Below are positions 17,908 through 27,400 of a stretch of 32,653 nucleotides of DNA, piece by piece. Each line of letters begins with the position of its first letter. Positions within the stretch are counted from its first letter, which is position 1. A model generated the notes under the pieces. It did not search any database, was not told where the DNA came from, and worked only from the letters and a program-made list of their open reading frames with translations. Position numbers and translations under genes: made by a program. Source of the DNA: Zygnema cylindricum (taxonomy: Eukaryota; Streptophyta; Zygnematophyceae; Zygnematales; Zygnemataceae); contig JBBHKE010000811.1 of NCBI GenBank assembly GCA_037447655.1, forward strand, positions 57,232 to 89,884. The letters are read 5' to 3'.

Positions 17908-20900
17908 ATGGCGGACACGGCAGCACTCCTCCACCTTGCTCGTCAAAAGCTCAGTGAAGGTCAACCCTCCATAGCTCTTCAAGCGGTACGGTGTTGACGC
18001 TTCTTCTACTTGGTTTACCTTTCTATTTTTTTTTGCTGTTTTGTTTTTCTTTTCTGTTTCTTCGACTCGTGGTAGAGCTTCTTTCTTGCTGTCCTCCTTT
18101 TTCCCCTCTGCTTCTCCATTTTTATGCTTGTAGATTTACTGTTCTGGACAACTTTTTCAACTTCAACTAGGTGACTTTGTAAGGACTTGGACTGTGACGT
18201 CTGAAAGCTGACGGTGACGTCAGCAAGGGATATTTTACAGTCTCACTAAGCCTTTAATGGATGGCTCTCAATTTTGATGGATTTTCAGTTAATTCAGTTA
18301 AGTTCGTCAGTATAGTTTTGAATCTGTGGTTGTTATGAAACCACAAATTGCAAATCGCCTCATAAAGTAGATACACCAGAGAATTTACTCTCGTTTTGAC
18401 GGTAACAAGGACACAGTTCTGTGAGTAACTTACGATTACTTAAAAATATTGTATGAATTGTGCGATTTACCTTCAAAACGAGGGTAAAACGTTGATAGTA
18501 TAATAGCTCTGTCAGCCATGAATATATTGACATTTAAAAAATTTAATATTTCGTTTTATTTCTAATCGATTCTTCGGATTGCCAGCGCTGGTGAGGCCTT
18601 TCCTTTTAAACTTAGCTGTAAACAGAAAGTTTCTGCCGACGTCACTACAGCTGCTGACGTCAGAGGCGCTCAATGTAACTCCATCGGTGCTGTTTGGGAT
18701 ACCAAGAGCAAAACAGTTTTGAAATAGAATTAAAATTGTATTGAAAGAGAATCGAAATAGAATGAAAATGAATTCAAAAATAGAATCAAAACTGATTTGA
18801 ATCTTCAGATGCTCAGGATGTCTACTTTGTATCGTCTCCCATTTCTTGCCTTACTTACAGTTTCAACATCACCCCTATTTGTTGCTCCTATTTCTCGTTC
18901 TAATCACATGTTTGTCTTTTTTTCCCTTTTTTGAGTTTTTTTGTACTTGGCTTTGCACTTGCTTAAACTGGAGGAGAAACCCCAAAAAACCCTCAAAACC
19001 CTCAAAACCCTCGGCATGTTTGGATTATTTTAAAAAACCCTAGATTTGTGTTATTTGTTAGTTTGTCATATGGTTCTCAAACTTTTACCAAAATAATGTT
19101 AAAGTAAAATGTGCTGTGCGTAGTGTTATTGACAAGGGATTTCGAAACATTACTTGCCACTTTCACATTTGCAATCATACGACCTTCACTTTATTTATTT
19201 ATTTCGTTTCCTTTAGGTTCCTTTAGGGTTTTTTTTTGTATTTTTCTGCTTTAATGTTTTTTTTTTTTTGTATTCTCTTCTTTTTGAACACATCTTTACT
19301 TTTATCTATGCATTGTTGACTATACATCATTGACCTAAGAGTTCTCGGTGGTATCTCAAGTGTGTGGTTTTATGTAATGTGAGGGGAATAAATGTACAGT
19401 ATACTGTGTATCGCTATAATTGTTATTGTTTTTTTGGGCATTTAAACACGTTTTTCTTCGTGCACACTTGTTGAACTATTAATTTGATGTTTACAATGGA
19501 AAAGTAAGATTCTTGCGTTACGATTTGCCGTCTTCAAATAAAATCCGGACACATGTGCATGGAGAAAAGTTGATTTAAGTGGCGAAACAAACATTGGCGC
19601 TAACGGCGATACACGGTGTAGTGCTTGCATAACTTGTCAACAGTTTGTCAGTAATTTGTCGATAATTTTAACAACAGTTCCTTCGATACTGGTAGATTAT
19701 TTTTTCACTATTGCTGTGGTCTTAATATTTTGGGTACAGAGCCTTCTATCTTTTCCACTGGTGTGAAAGTCTTTTCTTCTGTCCTTTCCTCTGTCCCGTC
19801 CTTCAAATTTGTACAATTGCATGTTTGGAAGTTTTGTAACTATTGTACTCTGTGAAGAGCACCTGTTGGTGCTGTGGGCTTTTGTTCCAGTTGAAGTCAA
19901 GTTAATGTCAAACACTTACTCATGTTGGCTGTTTGCTTGTTATCCCGAATCCATATTGGGAGTCAAGCTGATATAGAGATTTATGTTCATACATAGTGAT
20001 GTATGTCATCAGTAGAAACTTGGTTTGGGTCTATGTTCCCTAGATAGCCCACACTATTTAAGGATGTGGATGCATGGGCGATAGCACTTTGCCAAACAGC
20101 TGTATAGAGTAAGTTTTTTTTTCACTTATTGACTAGGTTTATTTCTGCACATGTTAAGTTTCTTTATCGTGTAAGTTTATTTTTGCACGTAGTAGGTCTG
20201 TTATTACACTTATGGAGTAAGTTTCTTTTTGCACTTATCGGGTAAGTTTGCGCGAGCATTTGCGGTGTGTAAGCTCGTGATAGTGGTGGTATTGTCAAAT
20301 AAACACTATCGGAGCGACGTTGCTAGTTGCCAGCCGAATTATCGCCATTATTTTTGAAATTTCTCTTCTTTTTTGCCATATCCTGCTCGTACACACACTT
20401 CCATGTGCGACTTTGAAAATGTGAATTTGAAAAGGCCGTTATAGGTTGCACTGACATATATCAACTGTGCTTTGACAGGTGGTAGTAGCTTTGCGAGCTC
20501 AAGGTGGAGAAACTGCTGTTATAGAGGCACTTCATCGAGCTCGTACTCTCTACCATAACGCGATCGATAACTCCCCAGAAACAGACGAATTGAGCGATTT
20601 GTTGGCTCGATGTGCCTTAGCAGAAGCGAGACAAGGCACATGTACTGCCACCGAGACAGGACAACACTCACTAGTAGAACCTGGAGTAAGGATCGCAGGA
20701 GAATTGGGAGGAGAGACGGGACGAGGTTTCTCAAGGGAAGTTGAGTCTAATGGAACATTAAGGCATGTACCTTTTGAATCCGGTATAACATCGATACCAC
20801 AATTGGCGTCTCAAAGCTGTGATATGGAAATGGAGGATGTTCGAACATTCGATGCAGGTGATAATTTAAGAGATACGAGGGAGGGAAGGGAGGGAAGTTT

Positions 20901-21051
20901 AGTCCCTATTTTGGCAGAGAGTGGACGAATGCAGTTAATGGCCGATGCTGCGGCAGATGGGAGTAGTTTCACTTGCCCATATTGTTTGGGTTTGGTAAAG
21001 TTACAGCGACGTGACGAACATTTTCAGTATTGGTGTTCGAAGGTAGGTTAG
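17908..21051 (+). CDS. Two-exon protein with C-terminal C2HC zinc-finger motif, function unknown
   Basis: Exon 1 17908-17985 (26 codons, MADTAALLHLARQKLSEGQ...) joins in phase 0 with exon 2 20479-21051; the intron is 2.49 kb, GT-AG, and the product has 216 residues. Residues about 3-60 look helical (ALQAVVVALRAQGGETAV, IEALHRARTLY), like the helical-repeat start of an uncharacterised plant protein type; the middle (about 95-165) is low-complexity and acidic. The end has C192-x2-C195-x11-H207-x4-C212 in CPYCLGLVKLQRRDEHFQYWC, a likely zinc site. A GT at 21046 (GTAGGT) could be a donor, in which case the protein would continue; I chose the stop because the motif is complete. No function should be inferred from the finger alone. 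Its promoter region lies just after the retrotransposon tail. Confidence 0.8.
18190..18680. other. Two clusters of TGACGTC palindromes in the intron
   Basis: GTGACGTCTGAAAGCTGACGG with GTGACGTCAGC near 18195-18226, and CCGACGTCACTAC with GCTGACGTCAGAGG near 18636-18665. Each cluster has two GACGTC cores about 20 bp apart, and they face each other, as the ends of a small inverted-repeat element might. TGACGTCA is also the bZIP/CRE site. No claim of function. Confidence 0.3.
18368..18501. mobile_element. Short inverted-repeat element (family C, about 134 bp)
   Basis: The left arm ATTTACTCTCGTTTTGACGG pairs with the right arm CCTTCAAAACGAGGGTAAAA. The core GTAACTTACGATTACTTAAA is shared with 9244-9275. 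Ends approximate. Inside the zinc-finger gene intron. Confidence 0.6.
19404..19618. mobile_element. Family B miniature element (215 bp)
   Basis: TA at 19402-19403 and 19619-19620. Ends CTGTGTATCGCTATAATTG and ACGGCGATACACGGTG. Inner arms TTTCTTCGTGCACACTTG and ACATGTGCATGGAGAAAAG. Inside the zinc-finger gene intron. Confidence 0.75.
20108..20250. repeat. Degenerate tandem repeat (GTAAGTTT...TTGCACTTAT)
   Basis: Four or five imperfect units of about 30-40 bp, each with GTAAGTTT, a T run and GCAC(T/A)T(A/G)T. GTAAGT matches the plant donor consensus on the sense strand of the host gene. Confidence 0.6.
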
Positions 21052-21360
21052 GTGAGAGTCTATTTTCCTAACATTTGATTATATAGTGAGGCAATGGGCA
21101 TTATCAGTATTGCTATTTCGAGGTAGTTTAGACAAGTTGTTTTCTACTATGTGAATATACAGTGACGTGACGTGGCAAGCAATTTCAGTATTGGAGTTTA
21201 GGAGAGCTGTCCAAATATTTTGGGACAGTGTTAAGTGTAGTGTACTGAAATTGTGGATTTTAGTTATGTATATTTTCATTTTTTAACTGGCGTATTTGTG
21301 ACTGGTTATAAATTTCAAAGGTTTGGAATATATTTCGTCATTGAGAGAAGAACAACTCAG

Positions 21361-21427
21361 TTCTGTGAACCCCTTTTGTACCCCCGGACTCAGATGGTTT
21401 ACCATCGTGCTTTTTAATTTATCCTGC
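21361..21427 (+). mobile_element. Solo 3' tail of a non-LTR retrotransposon
   Basis: TACCCCCGGACTCAGATGG plus the hairpin GATGG-TTTA-CCATC (21393-21406) and TTTTTAATTTATCCTG. It matches 4172-4222 almost base for base. About 310 bp downstream of the zinc-finger gene stop. Confidence 0.5.
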
Positions 21428-21964
21428 CCATTTCGTTGTTGGGAGCAAATAATGGAAAGGGATCTCTTGGATGGTGGATGAATAATGAAAGACACAATAT
21501 TTAATGTGGTTTCTTTAGACGCATGAAGCTTTTTATTTGTGCAGTGGAAAATAAAATAAGAATGAAAAGTAGTAAAGAAGTTTATGCATAAGGTTACTTT
21601 ATTATGTTAACAAACAAGAACTACATTTGCCAAAACTTTCAAAAAAAAAGGTTTTTTATCCCATGACTGAGGTGACATTTTGTGATATATGACAAGTTGA
21701 AATTTTCTCGGTTCCCGCTCCTTTCTCCCAGAAATGTGTTTTTTTTTCTTCTCCCAGAACGTGTTTTTTTTTTCTCCCCGAACTTGTTTTCGTTTTTTCT
21801 CCTAGAACTTGTTTTTTTTTTCTCCCAGAAACGTTCCTCAATTCGTATAAAAAGTCCTTTGACTCTATTCTACATATGTTTTAAACAATCTAGTACTACA
21901 TATACACTTATATACACATTATATATGCGGAAAGTTCCTGAAAGCTCCAAATATGTGAATACTA

Positions 21965-22180
21965 CACCACTAATCGTTATTAGTGTTAAAGTTTTTTTCG
22001 CCACTTAAAACATCTTTTCTTGGTGCACACTTGTCGGATTGTCAATCCGATGGCTGCTATTAAAAGCCAAGATTCTCACCTTCCTATTGGTGGTCTCCAA
22101 TTGACAATCCAATAACTGTGCACGGAGAAAAGATGTCTTTAGTGGTGATTTTTTTTTATCATTAATAACGATTAGCGGTG
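21965..22180. mobile_element. Family B miniature element (216 bp), well conserved
   Basis: Left CACCACTAATCGTTATTAGT and right TTAATAACGATTAGCGGTG are near-perfect inverted repeats. Inner arms: CACTTAAAACATCTTTTCTT and GAGAAAAGATGTCTTTAGTG. TA is present on the left and CA on the right. Best copy for a family consensus. Confidence 0.8.
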
Positions 22181-22307
22181 CAGTCCTCTCGTTTGAGACA
22201 TCCACCGGTTTTGTATTGTTTCCATGTGTTTTGTTTGACTTTGCGTGACTTTTCATCTTTGTTTTATTTTCCATTTCCATGCCATTGGACGGTGTACCAT
22301 GCACCTT

Positions 22308-22340
22308 TTAAACAAAACCCTAAAAAACCCTAAAAACAAA
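22308..22340. repeat. Short CCCTAAA telomere-type motif cluster
   Basis: AAACAAAACCCTAAAAAACC and CCTAAAAACAAA: two plant-type telomere motifs in a non-coding stretch. Confidence 0.5.
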
Positions 22341-22701
22341 ATCTATAAGTACTGGAAAGGAAGATAAAAAAAGTGAAGGGGGAGACGTGACGACGAGGAG
22401 GGGTGAGTAGATGTGGAGATTATGACTTTTTTTCTTTATCGGTCGGAGCCCTATAATGCAGACTAGTAGTGTCATTGTTGATGTCATCGTTGATCTTAAT
22501 TTACTGTTGTGATGTCAGCGTTAGTCGTGTGCTATTGTGGTGTTAAACGGCGCTTTTGACTTATTATGCTGTGTAGCTTTTTCCGATGGACAAATAAAAA
22601 TCCATGATGTTGATCACGATAATAAATACTGCGAGTACAGTAAATTTGTCCTTTTCTGATTTGATCCAGTCTGAGATTCCTAGTATGTTGTGATCTGCAA
22701 T

Positions 22702-22815
22702 TAGTGTTGTGTATCGGCAGGGTTTTGCCGTTAATCGATATGTACCTTTTTTGGCTTGCCGATAATTGATACATTCGCACGATATATCGACACGTGTTAT
22801 CGCCGATAAAAAACT
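22702..22815 (-). mobile_element. Solo end of a hAT-type element
   Basis: TAGTGTTGTGTATCGGCAGG, then a GATATGTACC(T)n block, TTGGCTTGCCGATAATTGAT, CGATATATCG and GTTATCGCCGATAAAAAACT match the reverse complement of the right end of the element at 25048-25517. No partner end was found, so this is a fragment. Confidence 0.65.
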
Positions 22816-22871
22816 GATAAAATCATCATTATGATTTTCCTACCATTTCCTATCCCAAGGAAAATACAGTA

Positions 22872-23083
22872 CACCTTGTATTGCTGTTAGTATTAATGTT
22901 TTTTTTGCCACTTAAAAACATCTTTTCTCCATACAGGATTGTCGGAATATAGATCTGACGGTTGCGATTGAAAGCCAAGATTCTCACCTTCCCATTGGCG
23001 GTCTCTATATGAAAATCGAACAAGTGTGTACGGAGAAAAGATAATTTAAGTGGCAAAAAATTAACACTAAGTGATATACGGTG
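22872..23083. mobile_element. Family B miniature element (212 bp)
   Basis: TA at 22870-22871 and 23084-23085. Left CACCTTGTATTGCTGTTAGT, right ACTAAGTGATATACGGTG. Inner arms CTTAAAAACATCTTTTCTCC and CGGAGAAAAGATAATTTAAG. Confidence 0.72.
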
Positions 23084-23112
23084 TAGTACTCATTTCTGGA
23101 CAGTGGACACTA

Positions 23113-23348
23113 CACTGTGAATCGCTATTAGGCCTACGTTTCTTCCTGACGTTTCTTTGTCAGTTCGTAAATCTGACGGTTGCCATTGGAAGGTAAGATT
23201 GAAAGATAAAATTCAAAGGTACAATTTTCACCCTCCGATTGACTGTCTCCAATCGATATTTGAATGTGTGCACAGGAAAACAATTTAAGTAGTTAAAAAA
23301 CGTTTTAAATATGGAAAAAAACATTAATGCTAGTAGCGGTACATCATG
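23113..23348. mobile_element. Family B-like miniature element (236 bp)
   Basis: TA at 23111-23112 and 23349-23350. Left CACTGTGAATCGCTATTAGG, right ATGCTAGTAGCGGTACATCA-TG. It starts 27 bp after the previous element. The core is diverged (TTGCCATTGGAAGGTAAGAT is kept). Confidence 0.6.
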
Positions 23349-23350
23349 TA

Positions 23351-24464
23351 GTTCTCCTAAAATTCTAACGACAACCACTTTATACGTTTCTGATGACAGT
23401 ACTGAAACAGTATTATAAAGATAATGGCGAAAAATAAAAATGGAACATGTGTCACACTACTTTCAGTAGCAGAGCATTTTGTGATGCCTTTAAAATCGAA
23501 CTGTATTGAAGCTATTGCTCATTGCTTTTCTTCAAATTTCATTTTTCCCACATTAGATAATGTCATCTTACTGTAAATTAAAATTTCCATTTTCACTATG
23601 TCATCTTTTCGGAGAAGTTTCAACCGGCTTTATAATAGTTACATGAAAGAACAAATACAAAAAAAAAACACTGTTCGTGGTTTACATGGTACTATACCGA
23701 AAAAAAACATTCACTACACTTATAATACAAGGAATCTCATATACTGCCCGCCGACCCCGCACACTTTGACAAAAATATTTTGACATCCAAAAATACAGCC
23801 ACAAACACGCCAAACGCTATCAGTTTCCTTGATTATAAGAAGACAACATCAACCAGACTCCAGCGACTTGCACAAATAGTACAAAAAAAAATGTCTTTAT
23901 CCTCCCTGCGACATTCCTAAGACTATCTGCAGCAGAAGTAAAAAAAAGACTACGATTTTTCATTTTTTCGTGTTATTCCTGTTTGACCTATTATTTTTAC
24001 TTTATGCTACCGGATTATTTTTTACTTTTCATATATTCTCTATATGCATCCTATAGCTTTAATAAACTCTACTCTTTTTATATAGCATCTCTCTCCCTCT
24101 CCCTCGCCCCCTCCCCCTTCCTCCCTCCCTCCCTCCCTCTCTCTTTTGAAACAATAAAGCTCCTCTAATCTTCTCTGACTGTTGAAAGCATACGCTCCAT
24201 AGCATCCGGTGACAGTTACTAAAAACTGACAAACAGAAATACCTAAGGACATGTGTCCCAAAACCCTAATTCCCTATCTGCTCTCACATAACAGCTTCAA
24301 ACTCAAAAACTTCACAAGCATCGGCTGTACTTTTTCCATTTACAGATATTTATTATTGCACAATAAACTATAAAAAATAACGCCCCTAACCGTACAACAA
24401 CTTCCTGCAACAAACCTTAAACCCTAAACCCGAAACCCTAGAACCGAAACCCTAAATCCTGAGG
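23351..24464. other. Intergenic, A/T-rich, with a pyrimidine microsatellite
   Basis: Between the zinc-finger and C2 genes, presumed to include the C2 gene 3' UTR. (CTCCC)n-type tract at about 24089-24145. Otherwise no recognisable gene; the 61-codon ORF at 23598-23783 has no supporting feature. Confidence 0.5.
24412..24462. repeat. Interstitial telomere-like CCCTAAA/CCGAAAC cluster
   Basis: CCTTAAACCCTAAACCCGAA and CCTAGAACCGAAACCCTAAA lie just beyond the stop of the C2 gene. Degenerate plant-type telomere units, too few and too diverged for a chromosome end. Confidence 0.6.
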
Positions 24465-27400
24465 CTAATGCCTGTTAGAGCTCCGACTTCTTCTATTGCC
24501 TGTGGCGAGCCGAGCAATACTGCTGAGACCAGATAAGCCCATTTTTGCGCCCGATCCGACGGCGCTCCCTACCAGTTTTCCCGTATTTGTCACCGTACCA
24601 ACGGCCAGATTGGCGGTTCCTCCGATAAGTCCGTTCGCTGCAGCCTTTTTTTTGGCCAATAAATCTTCTTTCTCCTTTGCCATCGCCTCGTCTTGTTCTT
24701 CCTTTGTGAAAGGATGGTACGTCAACTGCAGCAACGGACGGTTCAGATTTGGTTAGTTTGCCACATATTGACTTAGATTGACTTTCCGGTGTCTGTTCGT
24801 TGACATCTGGTATCCAGTATCAATAGCCGATGTAAGATGAAATCTGGACCGTTCACTATTCGAGATCCAGATTTTCCTTGTATCTGCCACTGTGCATTAC
24901 ACTGCCCATATTAGCGTTAAAAGGTTTATTAGTGTTAAGAACACCACTTTAGTGCAAAGGAGATGTCGCAGATTATTGTCCACTCCTTTAAGAAGTGTTG
25001 TTAACATTATTTTATGATTTCGGCCAAATAAACGAGTGACTAAATAGTAGTGTTGAGTATCGGCAAGAAATTTATCGCGATAACACAAATACCGATAGTT
25101 ATCGGTTATCGAACGGTCAGGGTTCCAATAAATCGCTCCGAGACCAACAAATTCTTTATCGGCGATAAGTGGAAAAAGTACAGAACGCTATATAATAGTA
25201 CTTTATAATAGACTGTATTAAATTTTTAACTGTATATAGAGTGGCATGCCACGTGTAACAATCTGTTTCGTACTCTGTGTAACGGAATAACGGCGGTTCA
25301 GTACGACGGGATAAACCGCACAATTGTACAGTACAAACCGTACAATTATCGCCGATAGATATCGGTACCGGTGTTATCGCGATAAAATACCGATATTATC
25401 AGTTTTTTATCAACGATAACACCAGTGGCGATATATCGTGCCAATATATTGATTATCGGCAAGCCAAAAAAAGGTACATATCAATTATCCGCAAATCCCT
25501 GCCGATACACAACACTACTAATTAGTAATGTCGGGTATCGGGTAAAATCATATCGCGATAATTTCGATATTCGATATATCGATTATCGATCGGTCAGAGG
25601 TCTCGATATATCGTAACGGGACCAACAAAAATTATCGCGATATATTTCGCGATATATAGTACTTTTTAAATTTAATACTTTATATAATATATTATTTTAT
25701 CGAAAACGAAAAATTGTATGATACGCCACGTTTGACATGAATTTTGTTACGTTACTTCAAGGTAGACGGCGTAACATGTAACCGAAGAAAAATTAGCACC
25801 TTATATAATTAGTACATACTAACGCACAGAACTTCAAATTTTCAACGAAAAACTCACGCTAATTTAGTGAAATGATGATCTAACAATATTTTTTTTGCAG
25901 ACTGATCGTTTCAGCCATAGAGGTACCAAGCGTTTTAAACGCACGCATGAAACGTCGAAAAAATAATGATATATGCGCACGGAACAAATGCAAAAAATTT
26001 TAAAATGCGTTGACCGACTTTGACTTCAAAATAAAATATAAAATAAAAAACATATAATCCAAAATATTACTACAACTTAGGGTATGTGCTCATGTATAAA
26101 AGTACCGGGTTTTTTATTATATCTTCCGTCAAAGATTTTCTCGTGGCTTCCGCTGGCCTCGCATCGCACATTTTTAAATAGTGTAATGTACGAAATGTGT
26201 CAGTCCGTACTGTAACTGCTGATTATTTTGTACAGATGTACAAAATAAGTGTCGGGTGAGAGCGTCGACAGGGAAATTGAGTGCGTCGCACGGAAAAGCG
26301 TACTCAGATATTGGTACTGTTTAAATAGCGTCAGTTAATAATTTCGAATGTTTTTAAATAGTGTAGCGTACGAAATGTGTCAGTCCTAAATCTTACTAAA
26401 TCTTGTAATTATTTTGTACAGACGTACAGAAGAAGTGTCAGATGAGGGCGTCGACAATGGAAATTGAGTGCGTCGCACAGAAAATTGTACGCAGATTTGA
26501 TTCATAAAGACGAAGGAAAATAGCGCTAACCTGTTCTTACATGTTCTGGCGTTGAATATGTGAACACAGACTTTCGCGGCTACCCTAAAAACATGGGAAT
26601 GTGTATCGATTTTTTAACTTTAATAGCTATTCACGGTGTACTTTCAACCCTTTTTTTTGAGAATTCGTACATATTTTGTACATTTTCCGTACATTTTGCC
26701 GTACACGAAAAGTATACTAATTTAACGAAAATTTCAAAATCTTAAAAAATTAACGCATTTTCGTAAAAAAGTGAAAATCCGTACGTTTGGTACCTCTATA
26801 GTTTCAGCAGTAGCACTAGTACTAGCAGCAGCAGCAACAGTACCACTAGTATTTCCTACTTCACTAGCATTCTTTAATTTTTTCTTTATCTAAAAAAAAA
26901 AAAAAAAAAAAGGAAAAGAAAAAAAAATAAATAAAAAAACTCGCCCTATAGAAAATTAGAAGAAAAGAAAAAAAAAAAAAAACATAAAAAGTAGTACTAG
27001 CAGCTGCAGCAGTACCACTAGTATTACTATGGTTAGCAGTAGTACAGTAGTACGTGCAGCAGCCACAGAAATCACATTTTTCAAGCAAATGTGAGAGAAA
27101 ACTACAGAAATAACTCTAAAAACCAGAAAATAAAACATGGAACGTGTACGGGGACACAAACACCTACAAATAGTTATAAAAACCAAGAGAGCTAGCTTCG
27201 ATATATCGCGATATAATATCTCCGCATATCGGCCCGATATATCGGCAAAATATCGCGATATTTAGCTTCTCGATATATCGAAGCGATATATCGATTATCG
27301 GGTACCTAAAATTCGGTACATATCGAATATCTGCAAGTGGTCCTCGATACCCAACATTACTAATTAGTGTTATTTACTCTAATAATGATGGGGACTGTAG

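Larger units (their letters stand above)
25526..27359. mobile_element. hAT-type element (1834 bp) with a nested insertion
   Basis: Ends TAATGTCGGGTATCG and CGATACCCAACATTA. Perfect 8-bp target CTAATTAG at 25518-25525 and 27360-27367; the left copy is shared with the preceding element. Subterminal clusters of CGATATATCG at both ends. It shares its left internal region (GATACGCCACGT, GGTAGACG) with the element at 27638. Removing the nested piece 25916-26800 (plus one 8-bp target copy) leaves about 941 bp. No long ORF, so it depends on a transposase elsewhere. Confidence 0.82.
24900..27397. mobile_element. Family M miniature element split by two hAT elements
   Basis: TA at 24898-24899 and 27398-27399. 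The left end CACTGCCCATATTAGCGTTA and the right end ACTCTAATAATGATGGGGACTG are inverted repeats. Removing 25048-27367 leaves 178 bp, close to the 187 bp of other copies. It was the landing site for the elements at 25048 and 25526. Confidence 0.72.

Noticed and set aside
22379-22560. Possible coding or RNA feature around repeated GATGTCA/GTTGAT motifs
   Set aside because: Only short, irregular similarities; no fold or frame supports a gene.
26864-27186. Minus-strand ORFs rich in Phe (membrane-like)
   Set aside because: They translate poly-A and triplet repeats within a non-autonomous transposon.
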